DNA from: Flavobacteriales bacterium
GTDB lineage: Bacteria; Bacteroidota; Bacteroidia; Flavobacteriales; Flavobacteriaceae
DNA length: 32,669 nt
Direction: 5' to 3'
NCBI GenBank assembly: GCA_011524915.1
Contig: WTJH01000161.1
Coordinates: 1 to 32,669 of the forward strand
Part shown: positions 21,340 to 29,486 of the stretch, one piece after another
Layout of the letters: each line of letters begins with the position of its first letter
Position numbering within the stretch: position 1 is the stretch's first letter
The notes under the pieces: model-generated
What the model was told of the DNA's origin: nothing
The model's input: the letters and a program-made list of their open reading frames with translations, nothing else
Database searches by the model: none
Program-made: the position numbers and the translations under genes

Positions 21340-22974
21340 CTAGTTGAAGCGGTTACTAAAGACGATATTTCCACTTAAAATCGTGGCCACAACTCTAGTT
21401 TCTAAAATCTCTTCCTCAGAGACGGTCATTAGATCCTGATCTAAAATGACAAAGTCGGCAAACTTACCCACTTCTATACTCCCCTTGAGTTGGTCTTCAA
21501 AGTTTGCATGAGCAGCCCAAAGGGTCATTCCTTTAAGAGCTTCCAAACGGCTCAAAGCACTTTTGGCTTGGAAACCACCCGCAGGATAGCCTTGCGCATC
21601 TCTTCTGGAAACAGCAGCATAAAAGGTTTTCATGGGAGACACCTCTTCTACAGGAAAATCGGTTCCCAAAGCAATGCTTCCAGACCAGTCCAAAAGTTCT
21701 TTAAATGCATAGGCTCCTGGCATACGGTCTTTGCCAATACGTTGTTCGGCCCAGTACATATCACTTGTCGCGTGGGTAGGCTGTACGGAAGGGATAATTT
21801 TACGGCCAAAACCGCTCCAATCTTTAGGGTCTACAATTTGAGCGTGTTCGATTCGCCAGCGGGGATCTTCGATGGAGGCTAGGACTTCGTTATATATGCG
21901 AAGGACTTCGGCATTGGCCGCATCTCCAATGGCATGTGTATTGAGTTGAAAAGGACTTTGGGCGAGCTTTTGTGCCAACTGGCGGATATCCGCTACAGGA
22001 GTCACAAATTTTCCGTGGTGATCTTGTTGGTCTGTATAGGGCTCTTTAAGAGCAGCTCCCCGAGAACCAAGAGCTCCATCGGCATATACTTTTACACTGT
22101 TGACATGCAACAAATCCGTTTGCAGCTTTCCATTTTTAAGAAAGTAGTCCACAGATGCAGAATCGTTTGCGATCATCGCATAGACCCGAAGTTGAATTCT
22201 TTTGGCTTGTTGAAGGCTGTCCAACAATAGGATGTTTTCTTTGGAAAGTCCGGCATCATCGACTGTCGTAAGCCCGTGTTGCAAACAAATATTCTGAGCC
22301 AGCTCAAAAGCTTTAATTTTTTCGGCCGTAGAAGCTTCGGGAAGTGCCGCATCGATAAGCCCCATGGGAGCATCCACCAAAATACCTGTAAGTACTCCTT
22401 GCTTTTGAACAATAGTTCCCCCCTCGACATCGGTTTCCGCAGTGATCCCAGCCAAATCCAATGCCTTTTGATTCACCAAATACGCATGTCCGTCTATACG
22501 TTCCAGTACCACAGGAGTATCGGGATATAATTGGTCCAATTCCGTTTTTGTGGGATATTGTTGATCTTTCCAATCGTTTTGGTCCCAGCCCCGGCCTCGA
22601 ATAACACTCGGCTGTTTGTCTTTTGCAAATTTCTGAACTCGGTTCAGAATTTCTTCAAAACTTTTGGTACCGACTAGGTCTACTTGTTGTAGGGTAAGCC
22701 CTAGGTTTAACAAATGGCAGTGGGCATCAATAAAACCGGGATAAATAGGCAAATACTGAGCGTTGACCACATTGCGTGCATTGTACTGATCTAAAAGCTC
22801 CTCTCCTCCAACAGCTACAAACTTTCCTTCGTGAACCGCAAAAGCCGTAACCACATCAAATTCGTCGTTTACGGTATATACTTGTGCGTTGTGGACGAGT
22901 AAGTCGATTTCGGGATTGCAGGCTCCTAAGAGTAAAGCGCCCAGCAGCAGGCAGATTTTATGGATAGCTTTCAT
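21340..22974 (-). CDS. Amidohydrolase family lipoprotein (YtcJ-like)
   Basis: Lipobox MKAIHKICLLLGALLLGAC; YPGFIDAHCHLLNLG, RGRGWDQNDW, DGALGSRGAALKEPY, NTHAIGDAAN, RIEHAQIV, ALGTDFPVE motifs. Confidence 0.92.
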   Translation of the reverse strand: MKAIHKICLLLGALLLGACNPEIDLLVHNAQVYTVNDEFDVVTAFAVHEGKFVAVGGEELLDQYNARNVVNAQYLPIYPGFIDAHCHLLNLGLTLQQVDLVGTKSFEEILNRVQKFAKDKQPSVIRGRGWDQNDWKDQQYPTKTELDQLYPDTPVVLERIDGHAYLVNQKALDLAGITAETDVEGGTIVQKQGVLTGILVDAPMGLIDAALPEASTAEKIKAFELAQNICLQHGLTTVDDAGLSKENILLLDSLQQAKRIQLRVYAMIANDSASVDYFLKNGKLQTDLLHVNSVKVYADGALGSRGAALKEPYTDQQDHHGKFVTPVADIRQLAQKLAQSPFQLNTHAIGDAANAEVLRIYNEVLASIEDPRWRIEHAQIVDPKDWSGFGRKIIPSVQPTHATSDMYWAEQRIGKDRMPGAYAFKELLDWSGSIALGTDFPVEEVSPMKTFYAAVSRRDAQGYPAGGFQAKSALSRLEALKGMTLWAAHANFEDQLKGSIEVGKFADFVILDQDLMTVSEEEILETRVVATILSGNIVFSNRFN

Positions 22975-23025
22975 ATGAAATATGAGACAAAAATAACAGA
23001 CTTTTACAATTAAGCCACAGGATGT

Positions 23026-24777
23026 TTATAAGTTCAGGTTAAATCGATATTGGACTCCCGCTAAAAACAACTGTTGAAATTGGGGAAAGCCAAGCCAGCG
23101 ACTGTTGGGGTCGCCCGTATTGAGTTGTAGTCTCGAAAAAATTTCCCAGCGCGGATGCAACTGATATAAAACCTCCGCTTGGACTTGTGAAAAAGCTGCT
23201 ACATCTACCACGGTTGCAGGATTATCACCCGGGTTCAAATTATTGAAATAGGTGTAGGAAGCACCTTTTCGGTTGCCTACAAAAGTATATTTCAATTGTA
23301 CTTGAGCTTTTTTAAACAAGCGAACAAAAGCTTTGGCAGAAGCTTCGATTTCTGGAATGTTCCAAGCAGCCTCTAAAGTTTCCGTTTCCGGATCCCGATA
23401 CACCGCTTCGAACTGTAGGCTGTTGTCTTTCCCAAAGCTGTAGGCCAAGGTCGAATGAAAACTCAGTTGATTAAAGGCATCGTAAACCCTCTGGAAAGCG
23501 TTGGAATATTCGAAAGCTTTTAGATTGTTTCCTTGCTGGTAGGGCAAGCGCTTAAAAAATCCTTTGCGGTCGTATTGCTCGTATTGAGCCTCCCACATAA
23601 AATCAATTTTTTTACCAATGGCCGAATGAAACCCAAGCTGCGCCTTAAAAATTTGCACTTCGGGAAGTATGTTAACCACGGGAGCTATAAACGGATTTTG
23701 CGAACTCAATTCTTGAAGACTCCAAATTTGCTCCCCTCCAGTGGCTTTGATAAAGGGTCTTAAACTTCCTTTTTTAGGTTTAATTTCCAATTGAAATTCT
23801 GGATAAATTCCCAGTTCAGCGCTTTCTGCCTGCGCATCGTCCGTAAAGTACTGCGCCACCTTTGCTCCGACTTGCCATTTGAGGCGTTGTCCCAAACGGG
23901 TCCACATCAAAGCTGCTTGCCCCACCCCATGGGTATATTCGGCCGCGGTAGCTCTTAAAAAATCCTCCGTAAAACTGTTTTGTCCCCCTGTAAAATTAAG
24001 TTTAAGATCGACAAAAGAACTCCCTAAATCGGCTCTGAATCGGGGATTAAATACCAAAAAAGTTTCTCGAGTTTCAAACGAATCTCCATAGAGATGCAGT
24101 TGAAGGGGGATTTCATTAACTATCCCATCATAGTTGCGCCACTGGGTTTGGAGTTGGAAATAGGTCCGCTTGTTGATGGGGTCCAAACTTTCAAGGGCAT
24201 CTTCCAACACATTGGGAACATCTAAGAGGCCGTAGAAATTATTCTGGTGGGCCTGAAATTTTAAACGGGTATCCCAACGGCTGTTGCGGAGGGTATAGTT
24301 ATGAGTGAGCAGCCCGCTGAATTGTGAGCGATGGGTGGGCAACCGCTGTTCGGCAAGATTTCTAGAAGTCTCGTCATAGAGCAATTCCAATCCAAAGGTT
24401 TGAACACGATCCAGTACAACCGATGCAGCTGCATTTAAATAGGTTTGTCCACTACCGCCAACACCCAAAGCCCCCAAAGCATTGTAGAGGGGTCCGGTTT
24501 GTTTGCGTTGCAATTTTAAGGGAGTAGCCTTGTTGGGAGTAAAGGTGGAAACGACAGGGAAATCCTCAAAACTAAAGGTGACACTTTGCTGCTTTTGAGC
24601 TAAGGAATCATAGGTTTGCGGTTTGGGGCGTTGTTTAAACACCTTGATCACTTCGGGATTAAACGATTTTACTACCGTCACCTGCTGTGCTTCGATGCTA
24701 GGCTCTTTTTCTTGGGCCTGTAACAGCTGAACCGAAACGAAAAAGCCCCAAAGGAACCAATGCTGTTTAATTCTCAT
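23026..24777 (-). CDS. Outer membrane beta-barrel / TonB-receptor-like protein without recognisable plug
   Basis: Signal peptide (...FFVSVQLLQAQEKE), VTVVKSFNPEVIKVFKQRPKPQ..., FEDFPVVSTFTPNKATPLK, alternating aromatic beta strands, C-terminal GVQYRFNLNL. Confidence 0.78.
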   Translation of the reverse strand: MRIKQHWFLWGFFVSVQLLQAQEKEPSIEAQQVTVVKSFNPEVIKVFKQRPKPQTYDSLAQKQQSVTFSFEDFPVVSTFTPNKATPLKLQRKQTGPLYNALGALGVGGSGQTYLNAAASVVLDRVQTFGLELLYDETSRNLAEQRLPTHRSQFSGLLTHNYTLRNSRWDTRLKFQAHQNNFYGLLDVPNVLEDALESLDPINKRTYFQLQTQWRNYDGIVNEIPLQLHLYGDSFETRETFLVFNPRFRADLGSSFVDLKLNFTGGQNSFTEDFLRATAAEYTHGVGQAALMWTRLGQRLKWQVGAKVAQYFTDDAQAESAELGIYPEFQLEIKPKKGSLRPFIKATGGEQIWSLQELSSQNPFIAPVVNILPEVQIFKAQLGFHSAIGKKIDFMWEAQYEQYDRKGFFKRLPYQQGNNLKAFEYSNAFQRVYDAFNQLSFHSTLAYSFGKDNSLQFEAVYRDPETETLEAAWNIPEIEASAKAFVRLFKKAQVQLKYTFVGNRKGASYTYFNNLNPGDNPATVVDVAAFSQVQAEVLYQLHPRWEIFSRLQLNTGDPNSRWLGFPQFQQLFLAGVQYRFNLNL

Positions 24778-27700
24778 TCGATGGGTTTTCTAAGGATTCG
24801 ACAGAGGCGTTTTCTTCTCCCAAGCGTTGGGTTACTTGTACTTGTAGTTCTAACGCTCGATCTGATATTTCGGGCGTTGAAGCATAATTTTCTAAAACAC
24901 TTTTAACGATAAAATCGGCCTGAAAGGCATCGCCCAAATCCAAAAAGTTTTGAGCCATCACCAAAAGTGCTTGCCCACCAATCAGGCTTTCGGAAGCATA
25001 CTTTTGAGCAATAAGAGCAATTTTAGCATTGGAATCTTCGAACTGTTTTTGGGTTCTCAACTGCTTGGCCTGCCATAAAAGTGCTTTCGCAGCCCGCTGG
25101 GCACTCGGGGCATCTACCAAACGTGCATAGGCTTGTTCTACGGCTTGGGCCTTTCCTAAAACCGTTCCCGCTTCTGCGATCAACTGTTGGGCATCCCAGT
25201 AGATCTGGGGGTCTAAATTAGGATCCTTTAAAAGGGCTTGGGCTTTGTCGAAGGCCTGTTCAAATTGTTGGTCGCTGGCATAGGCCTGCATCAGGTTCAC
25301 CGCTGCATATTGTTTGTTTTCCTCAAAATCAGCTTCTTGCTCCAGGCGTTCAAGAATCTGTATCAACTCCTTGGTTTGTCCCAAAGACCGAGCACATACA
25401 CTGGCCCGTACCAAAGATTTTTCACTGAATTCGTTGATGCCCGCCTCATACACTTCTCTGTAGGCGATCAGGGCATCTTTCCAGTTATCCGATTCAAAAT
25501 AGAGTTCTCCCTGATAGAAAACGACATTTCTACGATAGATGCCTTCTGGATATTGAGCTAAATATTCCAGTATGCTTTTTTGGGCTGCTTTGCTTTTGCC
25601 CTCCTGAAAGGTTTTGTCTAAAGCCTGGAAAGCAGTTTTTTCCAATTCGGCATCGCTCATGGTGGGCACTTCCAAAGAACGGACCCAAAGGGTAAATTGA
25701 TTGACTTCTCCGATATCTACCGCAATTTCTTTAGCCAAACGAACGGCTTCGGCCACCACAACATCTTTGGGGTACTGATCCACCAAAGCCCGCAGGGTTA
25801 ACAAAGCTTCTTTGGCCTGATCGCGGTTATACAGCAACAGCGCTTTAGCCAGATAGGCACGAGTTCTGTAGGGACTTTGGGTTTGTTCGCTGATCAATAA
25901 ATCAAAGGTCTGCAAGGCTTCTTCTGGCTGGTCTTCAGCAGCTAGAGTATTGGCCAATTCAAAAATGGCATCGTCTCGTAAGGGCACTTTGGGATACTGC
26001 TCCAATAAGCGTTTAAGGGTACTTATTTTTTGAGCTTTCCGATCCACAAACCCGTAGCTCATCGCTTTTTGATAATAGGCATAAGAACTGCGCTTGGGAG
26101 CCATGGCTATGGCGCTGTTATAGGCTTCCAGAGCGGGCCAAAACGCCCGAAGGGCATAGTGGCTATCGGCCAGTCGCAACTGTGCATCTCTCCGTTTGGA
26201 ATCGGCTGGAGCAACCGTCTTTAAAAAACTTTCAAAGGCCGTAAGAGCCTCCTCATAGGCTTTCAGCTTAAATCGGGCATAACCCAGATGGTAGGGCAAC
26301 TCCTGCGCTTCTTCCCCTGCAGTTCCGGCAGTGCTTTTTTGAGCTGCTTCCCAAGCTTTTTGAGCTTTGGCATATTGGCGTTGTTCATAATAGGCATGTC
26401 CGTTCCAATACTGGCTTAGAAATACAAAAGCCTCCCCTTTGTGTTTGAGGGCCGCTTCGAAATATTCGTTTGCCTGAGAATATTTGGCAGTGCTGTATTT
26501 TTCGACCCCAATCAAAAAGGCTAATTTTTGGAGGGTATTTTCTTCTTTAAGATTTCCAGAGTTTTGGAGTAAGGTGTAGGCCGCTTCGAAATTTCCAGAA
26601 CTGGTTAAGGAATCCACCAAAAGGGCTTCGATTTCTTCGGTTGCAGGATCCTTAGGGTATTTTTCTAAAAAGTGCTGCAAGACTTTTGGGGGAGCCTCAT
26701 AGGGGTTTCCAATGGCATAGCTAAGACGGGCATAATTGAGCATGGCCGCCCGTTGGATAGCCGCATCTGAACTTTTCTGACTGGCGGATCGGAAAGCGTT
26801 TAGCGCCTCCGTTTTTTTATCTGTTTTTAAGTAACAAAGGCCCAGATGATAGTAGGCATGCTGGATGAGAGCTGTATTTTTCCCCAGGATTTTATTGAAT
26901 TGGCCGATGGCTTTTTCATAGTCCTGCGCCTGAAAATAGGCATAGCCCAACTGATAAAAGTCTTCGTTGGTCCAGCGTTTGCGTTTGCCCTCATAGGCCT
27001 CTAGATAGGGCAAAGCCTTGGTGTATTCTTGCAGGTTAAAATAACTTTCTCCGATGATCTTGGACAACTGAGATTTATCGTTTCCTTTGGCATTCCTGTA
27101 CTGTTGCTCCCCCAAACGGATGGCTTCTTGGAAGCGTCCCAATCGGAAATTCATATCCACTTGGAAATAGGCCACATCGCCCTGTTTTTTCTTGTTGCTT
27201 TTTCCAAAGGCAGAGGTGGCACTTTCAAAATCATCGAGCTGATAAGCAATATGTCCCAGATAATAATGGGCATCCGACTCATAGGTAGGATGGTCCACTA
27301 CCCGCTCTAGATAGGGTTTGGCGGCTTTGTATTTTTTGGTAGCAAAATAGGTATAGCCCTTGTTGAAATTGTATTTAGGAATATCGCGTTTGGGAACATC
27401 AGCGGCTTTAACCTTCCCATACCACTTCAGGGCATAGCTGTATTTTTGTTGGTCGAAATAGTAGTTGGCCAAATCGAAATTGACGCGATCTACCTGAGGA
27501 TTTAAAGGATAGTTGATTTGAAATTGCTGTAAAAGCTTTTCGCTCCCGGACTGATTGAGTCGAAGTTTGGCCTTGGTTTCCAACAAAGCAAAGTGCTCCT
27601 GAGCCGAACTTCGATCGGCAAAATCGGTCCGCCCCTCTAAGGCAATATTGGCAATGCCAAAGTCTTGCGCCAAATAGCGGCCCATCAGTTGGGTTTCGAA

Positions 27701-27784
27701 ATCGTAGGAAGAATTTTGCTGACTCCACCCCAAAACACCGCTGCAAAGGAGAAAAATGGCAAAAATCGGCTGCTGCTTGAACAT
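24767..27784 (-). CDS. Large tetratricopeptide-repeat protein (1005 aa), exported
   Basis: Signal peptide MFKQQPIFAIFLLCSGVLGWSQQ; many TPR-like units (e.g. EDFYQLGYAYFQAQDYEKAIGQFNKIL, QHAYYHLGLCYLKTDKKTEALNAFRSA). 11-bp overlap with downstream barrel gene. Confidence 0.92.
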   Translation of the reverse strand: MFKQQPIFAIFLLCSGVLGWSQQNSSYDFETQLMGRYLAQDFGIANIALEGRTDFADRSSAQEHFALLETKAKLRLNQSGSEKLLQQFQINYPLNPQVDRVNFDLANYYFDQQKYSYALKWYGKVKAADVPKRDIPKYNFNKGYTYFATKKYKAAKPYLERVVDHPTYESDAHYYLGHIAYQLDDFESATSAFGKSNKKKQGDVAYFQVDMNFRLGRFQEAIRLGEQQYRNAKGNDKSQLSKIIGESYFNLQEYTKALPYLEAYEGKRKRWTNEDFYQLGYAYFQAQDYEKAIGQFNKILGKNTALIQHAYYHLGLCYLKTDKKTEALNAFRSASQKSSDAAIQRAAMLNYARLSYAIGNPYEAPPKVLQHFLEKYPKDPATEEIEALLVDSLTSSGNFEAAYTLLQNSGNLKEENTLQKLAFLIGVEKYSTAKYSQANEYFEAALKHKGEAFVFLSQYWNGHAYYEQRQYAKAQKAWEAAQKSTAGTAGEEAQELPYHLGYARFKLKAYEEALTAFESFLKTVAPADSKRRDAQLRLADSHYALRAFWPALEAYNSAIAMAPKRSSYAYYQKAMSYGFVDRKAQKISTLKRLLEQYPKVPLRDDAIFELANTLAAEDQPEEALQTFDLLISEQTQSPYRTRAYLAKALLLYNRDQAKEALLTLRALVDQYPKDVVVAEAVRLAKEIAVDIGEVNQFTLWVRSLEVPTMSDAELEKTAFQALDKTFQEGKSKAAQKSILEYLAQYPEGIYRRNVVFYQGELYFESDNWKDALIAYREVYEAGINEFSEKSLVRASVCARSLGQTKELIQILERLEQEADFEENKQYAAVNLMQAYASDQQFEQAFDKAQALLKDPNLDPQIYWDAQQLIAEAGTVLGKAQAVEQAYARLVDAPSAQRAAKALLWQAKQLRTQKQFEDSNAKIALIAQKYASESLIGGQALLVMAQNFLDLGDAFQADFIVKSVLENYASTPEISDRALELQVQVTQRLGEENASVESLENPSNEN

Positions 27785-27881
27785 GGACTTAAAATTACGG
27801 AAGACTAGCTATATGGGGAACGAAAAAACCTCCCGATTCGTATTTTTTATTCACAATCCTATCCAATCGCTTCAGTTGGAT

Positions 27882-27889
27882 TATCTTTG
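27882..27889 (+). promoter_or_regulatory. Putative -7 element of ftsE promoter
   Basis: TATCTTTG 18 bp upstream of ATG 27908; ORF start 27887 would lie inside it. Confidence 0.5.
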
Positions 27890-27907
27890 GAATACAGCAA
27901 TGTTTCT

Positions 27908-28582
27908 ATGGATGTAATTGTTTCGCTCGAAAATGCGACCATCTACCAAGACCAAAAACCCGTTCTTATGGGGGTTAATTTGTCGGTAGAAAAAGGATCT
28001 TTTGTCTTTTTAATCGGCCGAACGGGAACCGGAAAAAGTAGCCTGATCAAAACCCTCTATGGCGATCTAAGCCTAGAAGAAGGCAGCGGGAGCACGGTAG
28101 GCTTTGCCCTCAATGGACTTCGGGATCGAGACATTCCCCAACTTCGACGTAAGATTGGAGTGGTTTTTCAGGATTTTAAACTCCTGCCCGACCGCAATAT
28201 CAAGGAAAACCTGGCCTTTGTCCTAAGAGCTACCGGCTGGAAGGATAAGACCAAAATTGAAAGTCGAATTCTGGAAGTGTTGCAGATGGTAAAGGTCGAT
28301 AATGCCTTGGGGAAATTTCCCTTTGAACTTTCGGGAGGAGAACAACAACGACTGGCCATTGCCCGAGCCTTACTAAACGAACCCGAACTGATCATTGCCG
28401 ACGAACCCACCGGAAATCTCGACCCACAAACCAGTATCGAGATCATGGAACTGTTTAAAGAACTCCACCAAAAAGGGATGACCCTGCTGATGGCCACCCA
28501 CGACTATAATATGATCCTAAAGTACCCCGGAAAAATCTTCCAATGCGAGGATGGGAAAATCTTTGAGGTCGTCGCTCAATAA
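27908..28582 (+). CDS. ftsE: Cell division ATP-binding protein FtsE
   Basis: Walker A GRTGTGKSSL, VVFQDFKLLPDRNIKENLAFVLRATGW (FtsE-type Q-loop region), LSGGEQQRLAIARAL, EPTGNLDP, ATHDYNMI. Confidence 0.9.
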   Translation: MDVIVSLENATIYQDQKPVLMGVNLSVEKGSFVFLIGRTGTGKSSLIKTLYGDLSLEEGSGSTVGFALNGLRDRDIPQLRRKIGVVFQDFKLLPDRNIKENLAFVLRATGWKDKTKIESRILEVLQMVKVDNALGKFPFELSGGEQQRLAIARALLNEPELIIADEPTGNLDPQTSIEIMELFKELHQKGMTLLMATHDYNMILKYPGKIFQCEDGKIFEVVAQ

Positions 28583-28623
28583 TGGACAGCCTTGGTCGGA
28601 TCTATTGATTTTTTTACTAACTT

Positions 28624-28653
28624 ACAGATAGATAGATCTTTATCTGTTTTTTG
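28624..28653 (+). terminator. Possible intrinsic terminator downstream of ftsE
   Basis: ACAGATA-GATAGATCTT-TATCTGT followed by TTTTTT; AT-rich stem. Confidence 0.45.
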
Positions 28654-28794
28654 GCTGGTATCTACCGGCCTAGGCTACTATATTTTTGTTTTTTCGGAAG
28701 TTTTCGTTCAATCCCTTATCTGAATCAACTGATCCAATCAGTATTGGAAAAAACTTGATAGATGAAAAAGATTCGATTGGCAAATGTTTGAGTC

Positions 28795-29034
28795 GTGCAT
28801 TTAAAAACCTACAGGAAAAAAAATAGAACCAAAAGAAAAGTCTTTGGATTGCATATGTTATTGGCTCTGGCCACCCTAGCCATTAGTTTTATGCTTCTCA
28901 TCTACGATTTAGAAATTTTCCCAGATTTGATCTATTCTTCCATATTGATTTACCTGGTACTTGCCTTAATATTTAGTAAAAACACACCTATAGACATCCT
29001 TAGATATTTTAAACACTTCCTAAATAAAGACTAA
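28795..29034 (+). CDS. Small hypothetical protein with two predicted TM helices
   Basis: GTG-start 79-aa ORF; basic N-terminus then VFGLHMLLALATLAISFMLLIYDLE / LIYSSILIYLVLALIFS. Confidence 0.5.
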   Translation: MHLKTYRKKNRTKRKVFGLHMLLALATLAISFMLLIYDLEIFPDLIYSSILIYLVLALIFSKNTPIDILRYFKHFLNKD

Positions 29035-29121
29035 ACTATTTCTCCTCAAAAACTAGATTTTACAGTTCTTCAAATCGCCCCTGACGGAGGTATAGATTTA
29101 ATGCATTAAAATCCAATACAT

Positions 29122-29406
29122 ATGAAAATAAGGTCTTTTATTTTACTAACAATCTTTTTATGTACCCAATTTAATAAGGAAGTTACATATCAAACCGAAA
29201 ATGCAACCCTTTACTACGATGCTTCAGGAGTAGATAATTGTATATATACCCTACAAACCGATCTTAACCGCTTCTACACTGTAGCCTATTTAGATGAAGC
29301 GTTTCGGATCAATAATTTAAGAGTGAAAATATCTTTTCAAATCACAGATCAAGTAAGAAATTGTGGTTTCTCGGGTCCATTAACCCTTATCAGATCAAGA
29401 CCCTAG
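29122..29406 (+). CDS. Small exported hypothetical protein
   Basis: 94 aa; MKIRSFILLTIFLCTQF signal-like start; YTVAYLDEAFRINNLRVKISFQITDQVRNCGFSGPLTLI resembles a small Bacteroidota domain of type YxPxNLPxxFxxxGLxVxFxxxxxxxxxxCG (recognised by pattern memory only). Confidence 0.6.
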   Translation: MKIRSFILLTIFLCTQFNKEVTYQTENATLYYDASGVDNCIYTLQTDLNRFYTVAYLDEAFRINNLRVKISFQITDQVRNCGFSGPLTLIRSRP

Positions 29407-29486
29407 AAAAAATCTAAGGGAAGCTATATACCCTCCAAAAGTATATTGCGAAAGCCCAACAGAAAGGGTCCTAAAGCTCTTTCGAA

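Noticed and set aside
29398-29423. CCCTAGAAAAAATCTAAGGG hairpin as a terminator of the 94-aa ORF
   Set aside because: Imperfect stem with an extra A and no T-tract; too weak to call.
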